NCBI RefSeq assembly: GCF_003265325.1
Contig: NZ_QGNX01000002.1
Coordinates: forward strand, 124,001 to 188,000
Length of the DNA: 64,000 nucleotides
Direction: 5' to 3'
Source: Oceanibium sediminis
GTDB taxonomy: Bacteria > Pseudomonadota > Alphaproteobacteria > Rhodobacterales > Rhodobacteraceae
The notes under the pieces were generated by a model. The model was not told where the DNA came from. It searched no databases and worked only from the letters and a program-made list of their open reading frames with translations. Below, piece after piece: positions 17,031 to 25,245 of this stretch; position 1 is the stretch's first letter, and each line of letters opens with the position of its first letter. Made by a program: the position numbers and the translations under genes.

Positions 17031-17142
17031 GCACCGCCAACGGAACCGCCCCCAAAACGTCCCGCGCACCGCCCGCGACAGGCGCCAACCGCCCGAACGG
17101 GCGCAGGGTCGTGCCCGGGCGGTCAGCCCGGGCTCCGCTGGA

Positions 17143-17709
17143 TCAGAAGTGCCCCGGCAGGCTGCCGGGCGCGGATGCCGCCACCAGCCAGTCGAAGACG
17201 AAGCCGCCGACAGAGCGGAAACATACCACCTCGAAGGTCTCTGGCCCGGTCATCCAGAACGCGGCCGCCACCTGGCCCAGCCGCGTGCGCCGGACCATGC
17301 CGGGCCCGAAGGCGGCGGGCGACAGGTCCACCGGCGCGCCCTTGGCCAGCACCTCGCGCGCGCCCGCCCCGGACAGGCGGATCACCGCGCGGGCGTCCGA
17401 GACGTTCGCGCACAAGACATGCGCATCACCTAGTGCCGTGCGCAGGGCCGAGACCCTTTCCTCGGCTTCGGCATGAGGCACCAGGATCAACATCTCGTCC
17501 GGCGCCATCCAGACCAGGCCCCGTTCCGCGTCCAGCCGCGTCTCGCGCTGGCCGGGGATGTCGAGGCCCGTCACATCCCGTACCGCCGCGCGCAGCGCCG
17601 CGTCACACAGGTCGCCCCGCAGGGTGATCATGCCGCGCAGGCCCGCGTCCTCGACCCGCACCGCGCCGTCGTATGCCGCGCCTCCCAGCGCCGAGACCGC
17701 CTCAGACAT
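17143..17709 (-). CDS. soxG: Sarcosine oxidase gamma subunit
   Basis: Small subunit of the heterotetrameric (TSOX) sarcosine oxidase. The 188-residue product (MSEAVSALGGAAYDGAVRVED...) has the folate-binding-like region MITLRGDLCDAALRAAVRDVTGLDIP. It has no known catalytic residues of its own and contacts the alpha subunit. It overlaps soxA by 8 bp, so the two are translationally coupled. It is last in the operon, with GC hairpins at about 17071-17130 downstream. Confidence 0.9.
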   Translation of the reverse strand: MSEAVSALGGAAYDGAVRVEDAGLRGMITLRGDLCDAALRAAVRDVTGLDIPGQRETRLDAERGLVWMAPDEMLILVPHAEAEERVSALRTALGDAHVLCANVSDARAVIRLSGAGAREVLAKGAPVDLSPAAFGPGMVRRTRLGQVAAAFWMTGPETFEVVCFRSVGGFVFDWLVAASAPGSLPGHF

Positions 17710-20700
17710 TCTGCCGCTCCCCGTCCTTGTCCAGGAACACCGGGTCCACCACCCGCGCCCGGATTGTCACGCCCTTGTCCACCGGGAACTCCAGCACCTC
17801 TCCCATGCGCCCCGCGCCGCCCTTGATCAGCGCCATGGCGATGGAACGCCCCAGCGTGGGTGAGAAATGGGTCGAGGTGACATGCCCGATCATGTTCGCC
17901 ATCCCGTTCGCCAGCCTCGCGCCCTCCACCGCGTGGGCCCCGTCGGGCAGGACCGTGCGCGGCTCCAGCGTTTCCAGGCCGACAAGCTGCTTGCGGTCCG
18001 GGCGCACCAGGTCGGCGCGCTCCATCGCGCGTTTGCCGATGAAGTCCGCCTTCTTCTTGGACACCGCCCAGCCCAGGTTCAGGTCGTGGGGCGTGACGGT
18101 GCCGTCGGTTTCGTCCCCGATCATGATGAAGCCCTTCTCGGCGCGCATCACGTGCAGCGCCTCTGTGCCATAGGGCTGGATGCCCAGGTCTGCGCCCGCT
18201 TCCAGGCAGGCCAGCCAGAACGCCAGCCCTTGCCCTGCGGGCACCGCGATCTCGAAGCTCAACTCGCCCGAGAAGCTGATGCGATGCACCCGTGCCGCGA
18301 TGCCGCCAAGCGTGCCTTCAGCAAACCCCATGAACGGCAGCACCTCGCGGGAAACGTCCATCCCGCCCAAGCGTTCGAGCACCTCGCGCGCTTTCGGGCC
18401 GACGACGGCGATCTGCGCGTATTGCTCGGTCAGGTTGGCGGTGAACACCGCCAGGTCCCACCACTCGGTCTGCAACCACTCCTCCATCCACACATGAACC
18501 CGGTCCGACCCGCCCGACGTGGTGTGGCAAAGGAAGCTGTCCTCGGACAGGCGCGCGACCACGCCGTCATCGAAAAGGAAGCCGTTTTCCGTGCACATCA
18601 GCCCGTAGCGGCATCGCCCCGGCTTCAGGCTGCTCATCATGTTGGTGTAGACGAGGTCGAGGAATCGCGCCGCGTCCGGCCCTTTGACCAGGATCTTGCC
18701 AAGGGTCGAGGCATCGAGCAGGCCGACGTTCCTGCGCGTGTTCAGGATTTCCCGCGTGACGGCGTCAGCCGTGCTTTCGCCCGCGCGGCGCAGCGCGTAG
18801 GGCCGCCGCCAGTCGGCCACCGGTTCCCACACCGCGCCGTTCGCGTCGAGCCAGCCGTCGATCGGCGTCTTGCGGGTCGGCTTGAACAGGGGCCCCCGCG
18901 CCTCGCCCCCGATCACACCAAGCGATATCGGCGTGTAGGGCGGGCGGAACGTCGTGGTGCCGGTCTGCGGGATCGGCTGGCCCAGCGCATCCGACAGGAT
19001 GGCCAGCCCGTTGATGTTGCTGAGCTTTCCCTGATCCGTGGCCATGCCCAGAGTGGTGTAGCGCTTTGCGTGTTCGACGCTCTCGAACCCCTCGCGCGCG
19101 GCAAGCTGGACGTCCGAGACCTTCACATCGTTCTGGAAATCCAGGAACGCCTTGCTGCGGTGCGCGATATCCGCGCCCTGGGGCATCAGCCAGACCGGGG
19201 CCATCGGCCCCTGCGCCGGGGCCTCGACCGCTGCCACTTTGCCGGGATCGCGGGGCTCATGGCCCAGGGCCATGGCTGCCGCCGCGCCCTGTTCTGCGCC
19301 CGAGGCGAGCGCGTCGCCCGCCATCAGCGCGCCTGCCGCCGCCCCGGCGGCCAGCGCGAACCCCTGCCCGTCGGCCCCGGTGGGCGGGAGGTCGGGATCT
19401 GGGGCGAACATCGCGTTATCTGCGTCCCAGGCCAGCTTGCCCCCGCAATGGGACCACAGGTGCACCACAGGCGACCATCCCCCGGACATGGCGAGCGCAT
19501 CGCAGGGAATGGTTTCCAGCGCGGTGCCCTCGCCCGCCTGGTCGCAGACCTCGACGGCCTGCACATGGGTCTTGCCGTTGACACTGGCCACCGCCTTGCC
19601 CGTTTCCACCCGTATGCCGGCGGACCGCGCGGCATCGATCAGCGGCCCGGCGGGCGCGGCGCGCGCGTCCAGAATGGCCGGCACGTTCAACCCCGCGCCC
19701 ACCAGCGCCAGGGCGGTCTGGTACGCATCGTCGTTGTTCGTGACGACAACCGTGCGGTCCCCCGGGCTGACGCCGTAAAGCGCAACATAGTCCCGCACGG
19801 CAGAGGCCAGCATCACGCCCGGCATATCGTTGCCCGCAAAGGACAGGGGCCGCTCGATCGCGCCGGTGGCGGTGATGATGCGCCCGGCCCGGATGCGCCA
19901 CAAGCGGTGGCGCGGGCCATCGGCCCCCGGTGCATGGTCCGTCAGCCGCTCGTTGGCCAGCACGTAGCCATGGTCATAGACACCCGCCCCCATCGTCCGG
20001 TTGCGCAGCTCGACGTTCTCCATCGCGCGCAGCGCCGAGAGTTTGCCAGCCACCCAATCCGGCCCGCTTTGCCCGTCGATGGTCATGTCGTCCACCAGCG
20101 CGCGCCCGCCCCAGTGCGCCGCCTGCTCGATCAGCAGCACCCTGGCCCCTGCCGCGCCCGCCGCCTCTGCCGCCGCAAGCCCGGCCATACCGCCGCCGAT
20201 CACCAGCACGTCGGTGTAGACGTAGAAATGCTCGTAGGTGTCGGGGTCGCGCGCGTCCCTGTCCGGTGCGGGGCCGAGCCCGGCGGACTTGCGGATCACC
20301 GGCTCGAACACGTGCTTCCACGCGGCGCGGGGATAGAGGAACGTCTTGTAATAGAAGCCCGCCGGCAGGAACCGCGAGAGTTTCGCGTTCACCGCGCCCA
20401 CGTCGTACTCAAGGCTCGGCCAGTGGTTCTGGCTGCGCGCCTCGAGCCCGTCGAAAACCTCGGTCGTGGTGGCGCGCTGGTTCGGCTCCAGCGTGTCGCC
20501 GCTGCCGATGGTCAGAAGCGCGTTCGGCTCCTCCGCGCCGCTGGCGACGACGCCGCGCGGTCGGTGGTACTTGAAGGATCGCCCCATCAATGTCTGGCCA
20601 TTGGCCAGCAGGGCCGAGGCCAGCGTGTCCCCTTCCGCGGCGCGCAGCTTGCGCCCGTTGAAGGTGATATAAAGGGGTTTCGCACGGTCGATCAGCAGAC

Positions 20701-20725
20701 CGCCCCCCGGCAAACGCGCGCTCAT
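17702..20725 (-). CDS. soxA: Sarcosine oxidase alpha subunit
   Basis: The 1007-residue large subunit. Domains in order: an N-terminal 2Fe-2S-ferredoxin-like fold (YITFNGRKLRAAEGDTLASALLANG), then an NAD/FAD-binding region with VLVIGGGMAGLAAAEAAGAAG near residue 170, and a C-terminal aminomethyltransferase-like domain (from about residue 600) that binds tetrahydrofolate and forms 5,10-methylene-THF. The complex oxidises sarcosine to glycine with H2O2. ATG 20725 (MSARLPGGGLLIDRAKP) is chosen over the earlier start at 20854; it overlaps soxD by 4 bp. Confidence 0.94.
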   Translation of the reverse strand: MSARLPGGGLLIDRAKPLYITFNGRKLRAAEGDTLASALLANGQTLMGRSFKYHRPRGVVASGAEEPNALLTIGSGDTLEPNQRATTTEVFDGLEARSQNHWPSLEYDVGAVNAKLSRFLPAGFYYKTFLYPRAAWKHVFEPVIRKSAGLGPAPDRDARDPDTYEHFYVYTDVLVIGGGMAGLAAAEAAGAAGARVLLIEQAAHWGGRALVDDMTIDGQSGPDWVAGKLSALRAMENVELRNRTMGAGVYDHGYVLANERLTDHAPGADGPRHRLWRIRAGRIITATGAIERPLSFAGNDMPGVMLASAVRDYVALYGVSPGDRTVVVTNNDDAYQTALALVGAGLNVPAILDARAAPAGPLIDAARSAGIRVETGKAVASVNGKTHVQAVEVCDQAGEGTALETIPCDALAMSGGWSPVVHLWSHCGGKLAWDADNAMFAPDPDLPPTGADGQGFALAAGAAAGALMAGDALASGAEQGAAAAMALGHEPRDPGKVAAVEAPAQGPMAPVWLMPQGADIAHRSKAFLDFQNDVKVSDVQLAAREGFESVEHAKRYTTLGMATDQGKLSNINGLAILSDALGQPIPQTGTTTFRPPYTPISLGVIGGEARGPLFKPTRKTPIDGWLDANGAVWEPVADWRRPYALRRAGESTADAVTREILNTRRNVGLLDASTLGKILVKGPDAARFLDLVYTNMMSSLKPGRCRYGLMCTENGFLFDDGVVARLSEDSFLCHTTSGGSDRVHVWMEEWLQTEWWDLAVFTANLTEQYAQIAVVGPKAREVLERLGGMDVSREVLPFMGFAEGTLGGIAARVHRISFSGELSFEIAVPAGQGLAFWLACLEAGADLGIQPYGTEALHVMRAEKGFIMIGDETDGTVTPHDLNLGWAVSKKKADFIGKRAMERADLVRPDRKQLVGLETLEPRTVLPDGAHAVEGARLANGMANMIGHVTSTHFSPTLGRSIAMALIKGGAGRMGEVLEFPVDKGVTIRARVVDPVFLDKDGERQNV

Positions 20726-21045
20726 TGATCCAACTCCCAATCGGGGCGGCGCGCCTTGATGGCAGCGACGATATCGTCGGGCACGCTCGAGGTCTGCGCG
20801 GTGTAGGTGCCGAACACCTCCAAAGTCTGAGTGCATCGCGCCGCGTGGAACCACTTACCGCAGCCAAAGGCGTGGCGCCACCGCTCGAAGTGCACGCCGC
20901 GGGGGTTCTTGCGCTGGAACAGGTAGTCGCGGAACGCCGCATCATCCGCCCCCGGCCCCATGCGCTTGAGATGCGCTTCGCCGCCCGGGGCGAACTCGGT
21001 TTCCTCGGCGGTGACACCGCAGTTCGGACAGGTGAGGGACAGCAT
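20722..21045 (-). CDS. soxD: Sarcosine oxidase delta subunit
   Basis: The 107-residue zinc-binding subunit of heterotetrameric sarcosine oxidase. Its start, MLSLTCPNCG, has the CxxC pair (Cys6, Cys9), and HAFGCGKWFHAARCTQT has the remaining His/Cys ligands. It is followed by soxA with a 4-bp overlap. Upstream, where soxB is usually adjacent, there are about 700 bp with a palindrome and a small opposite-strand gene, so soxD may have its own promoter. Confidence 0.92.
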   Translation of the reverse strand: MLSLTCPNCGVTAEETEFAPGGEAHLKRMGPGADDAAFRDYLFQRKNPRGVHFERWRHAFGCGKWFHAARCTQTLEVFGTYTAQTSSVPDDIVAAIKARRPDWELDQ

Positions 21046-21181
21046 CAGGCAACGCTCCGACGGCTTGGGGTGAAGGGGGCGCGGCTTCGGGGGATCGCGC
21101 GCGTCATTCTGATTCCCTCGCCCGCGCCCGAAACCGCGCGAACAGGCCGCGGAGTCGCGGCCCCGAGCGGCCCACGACCGG

Positions 21182-21206
21182 AAATGACCTTCATGCGGTC
21201 ATTTTT
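21182..21206. promoter_or_regulatory. Palindrome between soxB and soxD
   Basis: A perfect 8-bp inverted repeat, AAATGACC / GGTCATTT with a 7-nt spacer, followed on the plus strand by two more T. It is 137 bp upstream of the soxD start. It could be an operator for a dimeric regulator or a small plus-strand terminator. No gene on the plus strand ends just before it, so an operator is somewhat more likely. Confidence 0.45.
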
Positions 21207-21371
21207 CCGCCAAGATTGCGCAATCGGCCCACGCGCGAGGGTCGCGACCAGTTTGCGCGTCAAATCATGCACTTCCAAAGGCATTCCCGCGCGGGTACTT
21301 GGCGTGGCGCGCCGAATACCCGGCGGAGGCGCGGAAAAACTGTAACGAAAGTAACAGCAGGCCCGCTCAGA

Positions 21372-21400
21372 TTGAGTTAAATCCCGATTTAGGCTATCAT
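21372..21400 (+). promoter_or_regulatory. Sigma-70-type promoter for the small gene in the sox locus
   Basis: TTGAGT, a 17-bp spacer, then TATCAT, in a locally AT-rich patch. It sits 44 bp before ATG 21444 and reads away from the sox genes. It closely fits the TTGACA-17-TATAAT consensus, and few other places in this GC-rich window do. Confidence 0.6.
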
Positions 21401-21443
21401 AGCTTGTGTAATGAGTAAGGTGTTCAGCTTGGGGGGCGAGCAT

Positions 21444-21683
21444 ATGAGTACCGATAACAGATTGGTGGAGGACATTGTAAATCTGTCCGCGCGCGCCAAA
21501 GAATTCGTGGGGGAATTTCTTTACGCGCCACTTGGTATCGAGTCGTCCGAAACTCTTAACGCAATCACCCTCTACGCGGTGTTGGGGTGTCTTTCTTATA
21601 TCACCTACCGCGTGTCCCGTTCGGAGCCTCGCACCCGACGGAGGTACCATGGTAGCGATTTCGGCGACCGCCGGAACGTATGA
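21444..21683 (+). CDS. Small hypothetical protein between soxB and soxD
   Basis: A 79-residue frame on the strand opposite the sox genes, MSTDNRLVEDIVNLSARAKE at the start. ATG 21411 would give a 90-residue form. A hydrophobic stretch, LNAITLYAVLGCLSYITYRV (residues about 38-57), predicts one membrane span followed by a basic tail SEPRTRRRYHG. The ribosome site is weak (GGGGGGCGAG). Support comes from a good promoter 44 bp upstream, a lower GC content than neighbours, and a strong hairpin 17 bp after the stop. I recognise no family. Confidence 0.5.
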   Translation: MSTDNRLVEDIVNLSARAKEFVGEFLYAPLGIESSETLNAITLYAVLGCLSYITYRVSRSEPRTRRRYHGSDFGDRRNV

Positions 21684-21699
21684 GTTCAGCGAACTGAGG

Positions 21700-21725
21700 G
21701 CCGGGGCGCAGATCTGCACCCCGGC
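21700..21725. terminator. Strong hairpin between the small gene and soxB
   Basis: Outer arms GCCGGGG / CCCCGGC (7 bp) enclose GCAGATCTGC, itself a perfect palindrome, separated by one C/A mismatch. It lies in a convergent gap: 17 bp after the small gene (plus) and 30 bp after the soxB stop (minus). There is no long T tract on either side. It probably ends one or both transcripts. Confidence 0.5.
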
Positions 21726-21754
21726 CCGACTGTGACTGCACACCCCGCCATCCA

Positions 21755-23002
21755 TCAGTGAGCCACCGCCGCGGCGACGCTTTCGTCGATCATCCGCCCT
21801 TCCGTGAAGCGATCCAGGCTGAAGGGCGCCGCCAGGGCCCGCGGCGCGCCGTCGGCCAGCATTTCCGCCGTCGCCCAGCCGGAGCCGGGGATCGCCTTGA
21901 ACCCGCCCGTGCCCCAGCCGCAGTTGATGAACACGCCCGGCACCGGCGTGGTCCCGATGATGGGTGAGCGATCCCCGGTCATGTCCACGATCCCGCCCCA
22001 CTGGCGCAGCATCTTCAGGCGCGAGATCAGCGGGAACGTCTCGATCAGCGCGCGCACCGTCTCCTCGATATGCTGGAAGGAACCGCGCTGGGTGTAGTTG
22101 TTGTAGCCGTCCGCGCCACCGCCGATCACCAGCTCTCCCTTGTCGGACTGGCTCATGTAGCCGTGCACGGTGTTGGCCATGACTACGCAATCCAGCACCG
22201 GCTTGATCGGTTCGCTGACCAGGGCCTGCAAGGCGACCGATTCCACCGGCAGGCGGAAGCCCGCCATTTCGGCCAGCACACCGGAGGAGCCGGCCACGAC
22301 GACGCACAGCTTCTTGCAGCGAATCGCCCCTTTGCTCGTCTGGACGCCGGTGACGCCGGTGGCGTCGCGGTCCACGCCCGTCACCGCGCACTGCTGGATG
22401 ATATCCACGCCCAGGTCAGACGCCGCGCGCGCATAGCCCCAGGCCACCGCGTCGTGCCGGGCGGTGCCGCCGCGCGCCTGCCACAACCCGCCCAGCACCG
22501 GGTAGCGCGGGCCGTCGATGTTGATGATGCCGACGATGTCCTTCACCCGGCGCGGGCTGACCATTTCAGACGCGATCCCCGCCAGGCGGTTCGCATGGGC
22601 GGTGCGTTTCCAGGCGCGAAGCTCATGCTCGGTCTGGGCCAGCATCATCACGCCGCGCGGGCTGAACATGATGTTGTAGTTCAGCTGCTGGCTCAGTGTT
22701 TCGTAAAGCGCGCGGGACTTCTCGAAGATCGCCGCGCTGGAATCCTGAAGGTAGTTCGAGCGGATGATCGTGGTGTTTCGCCCGGTGTTGCCACCGCCCA
22801 GCCAGCCCTTTTCCAGAACCGCCACGTTGCGGATGCCGTGGTTCTTCGCCAGGTAATAGGCCGTCGCCAGCCCATGCCCCCCGGCGCCCACGATGATCAC
22901 CTCGTAGGCGTCCTTTGGCGCGGGCGAGCGCCAGGCCCTTTCCCAGCCTGCGTGATGGCGGGCCGCTTCACGGGCAAGCGCAAAGACCGAATAGCGTTTC
23001 AT
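21755..23002 (-). CDS. soxB: Sarcosine oxidase beta subunit
   Basis: The 415-residue subunit carrying the sarcosine-oxidising active site with covalent FMN and non-covalent FAD. The N-terminal YSVFALAREAARHHAGWERAW is a family signature, and VIIVGAGGHGLATAYYLAKNHG (residues about 34-55) is the FAD-binding motif. WLGGGNTGRNTTIIRSNYL and the C-terminal NCGWGTGGFKAIPGSGW (about 375) are also typical. ATG 23002 matches the usual start and length. It is divergent from ccmI across 190 bp. Confidence 0.95.
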   Translation of the reverse strand: MKRYSVFALAREAARHHAGWERAWRSPAPKDAYEVIIVGAGGHGLATAYYLAKNHGIRNVAVLEKGWLGGGNTGRNTTIIRSNYLQDSSAAIFEKSRALYETLSQQLNYNIMFSPRGVMMLAQTEHELRAWKRTAHANRLAGIASEMVSPRRVKDIVGIINIDGPRYPVLGGLWQARGGTARHDAVAWGYARAASDLGVDIIQQCAVTGVDRDATGVTGVQTSKGAIRCKKLCVVVAGSSGVLAEMAGFRLPVESVALQALVSEPIKPVLDCVVMANTVHGYMSQSDKGELVIGGGADGYNNYTQRGSFQHIEETVRALIETFPLISRLKMLRQWGGIVDMTGDRSPIIGTTPVPGVFINCGWGTGGFKAIPGSGWATAEMLADGAPRALAAPFSLDRFTEGRMIDESVAAAVAH

Positions 23003-23192
23003 CTGGACAGATCTTCCCTCGAATCCGGGGCTCTGAAAGCCTAGCGCCGTTTTGAACCACCGGCAACGAACGGTCCGCACATGGAGCGGCACAACGCCCG
23101 CCATTCGCGACATAGTGCGCCCCACGTTTTCTTGCGTTGCGGTGGCCAAGCCCGGCCTGTTATGCCGAAGCGACCGAGCAGGAGCAGTACAC

Positions 23193-24413
23193 GTGTTATT
23201 CTGGGCCATTGCCCTTCTGATCAGCCTTTTGACCGCCGGCGTTCTGCTGCGCGGCCTTGTCCGCAATACCCCCGCCGCCGAGGCGGGCGATACCAGCGTC
23301 AGCGTCTACAAGGACCAGCTGGCCGAGGTGGAAAGCGACCTCGCCCGCGGCGTGTTGAGCGAAAGCGAGGCTGACAGCCTGCGCACCGAGGTTTCGCGCC
23401 GCCTGATCGCCGCCGCCGATGCCGCGGCCGCCGCGCCGCGCCCCGCGCCCACCGGGGCGAACCGCGCGATGGCGCTGCTGGTCGCCCTGCTGGTGCTGGG
23501 CGGCGGGCTTGCGCTTTATGCGTTCCTCGGCGCGCCTGGCGCGCGGGACATGCCGCTCGACCAGCGGCTGGCGGAAAACGCCGCGCGCTACGCCGCCCGC
23601 CCGCCGCAGGCGGAAGTGCGCGCGATGCTGGTGGAAAACGGCACGGTGCAGAACGCCCCGGTCCCCGAGGAACAGGCCGCGCTGCTCGAGCAGCTGCGGG
23701 ATGTCCTGGCGACCCGGCAGGACGATCTGACCGGCCACCGGCTTCTGGCCGACACGTTGGCGCGGCTTGGCCAATGGCCCGAGGCGGCCGAGGCGCAGGC
23801 CGACGTGCTGCGCATCCTGGGCGCCGACGCCACGGGGCGCGATCACGCCGACCTGGCCGAGTTCCTGATCTTCGCGGTCAACGGCTACGTCTCCCCCGAG
23901 GCGGAGCAAGCCCTTGTGACGACGCTGGAAAAGGATCCGAGGAACCCGCGCGGGCGCTACTACTCGGGCCTTGGCGCGATGCAGGCGGGCCGGATCGACA
24001 TCACCTATGATTTGTGGACGCGGCTTCTGGCTGAGGGCCCGGCGAACGCGCCCTGGGTGCAGGCCATTCGTGGCCAGATCGCGGATGTCGCGCTGGCCGC
24101 CGGGCGTCCCGTGCCCGAGGCTGCCGCGCCGTCCGCGGGCCCCTCGGCCGAGGATATCGCCAATGCCGCCGACCTCGCCCCCGAGGATCGCGACGCGATG
24201 GTCCGCTCCATGGTCGCGCGCCTGTCCGACCGCCTCGCGACCGAGGGCGGCCCCGCCTCTGACTGGGCGCGGCTGATCCGCGCCTACGGTGTCCTCGGGC
24301 AGCGGGCCGACGCCAGCCGCATCTGGAACGAGGCAGCCGAGGTCTTCGCCGACTCGCCCGCCGACCTGTCGATCCTGCGTCAGGCCGCGCGCGATGCGGA
24401 AGTCGTGCAATGA
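23193..24413 (+). CDS. ccmI: c-type cytochrome biogenesis protein CcmI
   Basis: Membrane chaperone that presents apocytochrome c to the heme ligation complex. The 406-residue product starts at GTG 23193 (AGGAGC ribosome site 8 bp upstream). Membrane segments are LFWAIALLISLLTAGVLLRG (residues 2-21) and ALLVALLVLGGGLALYAFLG (about 94-113), with a cytoplasmic zipper region between them. The rest is a periplasmic TPR domain. The last 4 bp overlap ruvX. Confidence 0.92.
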   Translation: MLFWAIALLISLLTAGVLLRGLVRNTPAAEAGDTSVSVYKDQLAEVESDLARGVLSESEADSLRTEVSRRLIAAADAAAAAPRPAPTGANRAMALLVALLVLGGGLALYAFLGAPGARDMPLDQRLAENAARYAARPPQAEVRAMLVENGTVQNAPVPEEQAALLEQLRDVLATRQDDLTGHRLLADTLARLGQWPEAAEAQADVLRILGADATGRDHADLAEFLIFAVNGYVSPEAEQALVTTLEKDPRNPRGRYYSGLGAMQAGRIDITYDLWTRLLAEGPANAPWVQAIRGQIADVALAAGRPVPEAAAPSAGPSAEDIANAADLAPEDRDAMVRSMVARLSDRLATEGGPASDWARLIRAYGVLGQRADASRIWNEAAEVFADSPADLSILRQAARDAEVVQ

Positions 24414-24901
24414 TCACCGACGACGCCGCCGAATTCGCCGCGGCCCTGCCCGCATCGGGCCCGCTTCTGGCGCTGGACCTGGGGACCAAGACCATCGGCC
24501 TGGCGCTGTCGGACGTGCGGCGCACGATCGCCAGCCCCCACGCCACGCTGAAGCGGCGCAAGTTCACGCTGGACGCCGAGGCGCTGGACAAGCTGATCGC
24601 GGAGCGCGGCGTCGTCGGGATCGTCCTTGGCCTGCCGCGCAACATGGACGGCTCCGAAGGGCCACGGGCGCAATCGACGCGGGCTTTCGCGCGCAACCTG
24701 GCCGCGCGGGGCGTTCCGGCGCAGCTGTTCTGGGACGAGCGCCTGTCCACGGTGGCTGCCGAGCGCGCGCTGCTCGAGGCGGACGCTTCCCGCAAACGCC
24801 GGGCGGAGATCATCGACAGCGTCGCCGCGAGCGTCATCCTGCAAGGCCTGCTCGACCGGCTCGGCCATCTCGCGCGGGAAGGGCAGACGCATGACGACTG
24901 A
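24410..24901 (+). CDS. ruvX: Holliday junction resolvase-like RuvX / YqgF (pre-16S rRNA nuclease)
   Basis: An RNase H-fold nuclease of 163 residues that trims 16S rRNA 5' ends in bacteria. The first catalytic Asp is in LALDLGTKTIGLALSD (about residue 23), VVGIVLGLPRNMDGSEGPRAQ is the conserved middle, and the last acidic residue is in WDERLSTVAAERAL and IIDSVAASVILQGLL. It overlaps both neighbours (ccmI by 4 bp, DUF1289 by 11 bp), so all three form one operon. Confidence 0.93.
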   Translation: MITDDAAEFAAALPASGPLLALDLGTKTIGLALSDVRRTIASPHATLKRRKFTLDAEALDKLIAERGVVGIVLGLPRNMDGSEGPRAQSTRAFARNLAARGVPAQLFWDERLSTVAAERALLEADASRKRRAEIIDSVAASVILQGLLDRLGHLAREGQTHDD

Positions 24902-25127
24902 CCCTGTCTGGCACCGCGCGGAGATCGAAAGCCCCTGCGTGAAGGTCTGCATGATCCATCCCGAAACCGGCTTGTGCGTCGGTTGCAAGCGCACCGCCGC
25001 CGAGATCACGGACTGGTCGCGCATGACCCCCGAATCCCGGCGCCAGATCATGGCCGGGCTCGACACCCGCCCCGCGGCGCCGGGCCGGCGTGGCGGGCGC
25101 GCCGCGCGCCGACGCGACAGGAACTGA
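24891..25127 (+). CDS. DUF1289 small cysteine-rich protein
   Basis: A 78-residue protein with SPCVKVCMIHPETGLCVGCKRT, the four-cysteine pattern of DUF1289, thought to bind a metal or cluster. ITDWSRMTPESRRQIM is the other conserved segment. The C-terminus is Arg/Gly-rich (RRGGRAARRRDRN), suggesting contact with nucleic acid. It starts inside the 3' end of ruvX in another frame. Confidence 0.85.
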   Translation: MTTDPVWHRAEIESPCVKVCMIHPETGLCVGCKRTAAEITDWSRMTPESRRQIMAGLDTRPAAPGRRGGRAARRRDRN

Positions 25128-25245
25128 CCGGCGGTTGACGGCGGACTGACGGGCACCGGATCCGGCGCAAGGCCACGGCCCCTGCCCTTGCCATCGGGGC
25201 GGAAACCCTGTCCACTCCAGCGGAAAAGAAGCGGAGCACAGGCAG

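Noticed and set aside
17071-17130. GC inverted repeats between the PIN gene and soxG as a mobile element
   Set aside because: Short self-complementary GCCCGGGC runs are expected at this GC content; no target duplication or transposase is seen.
17867-20728. A 953-codon open frame antisense to soxA
   Set aside because: It is a high-GC mirror of the real gene: composition is Arg/His/Gly-rich, with no recognisable domain, and soxA on the other strand is certain.
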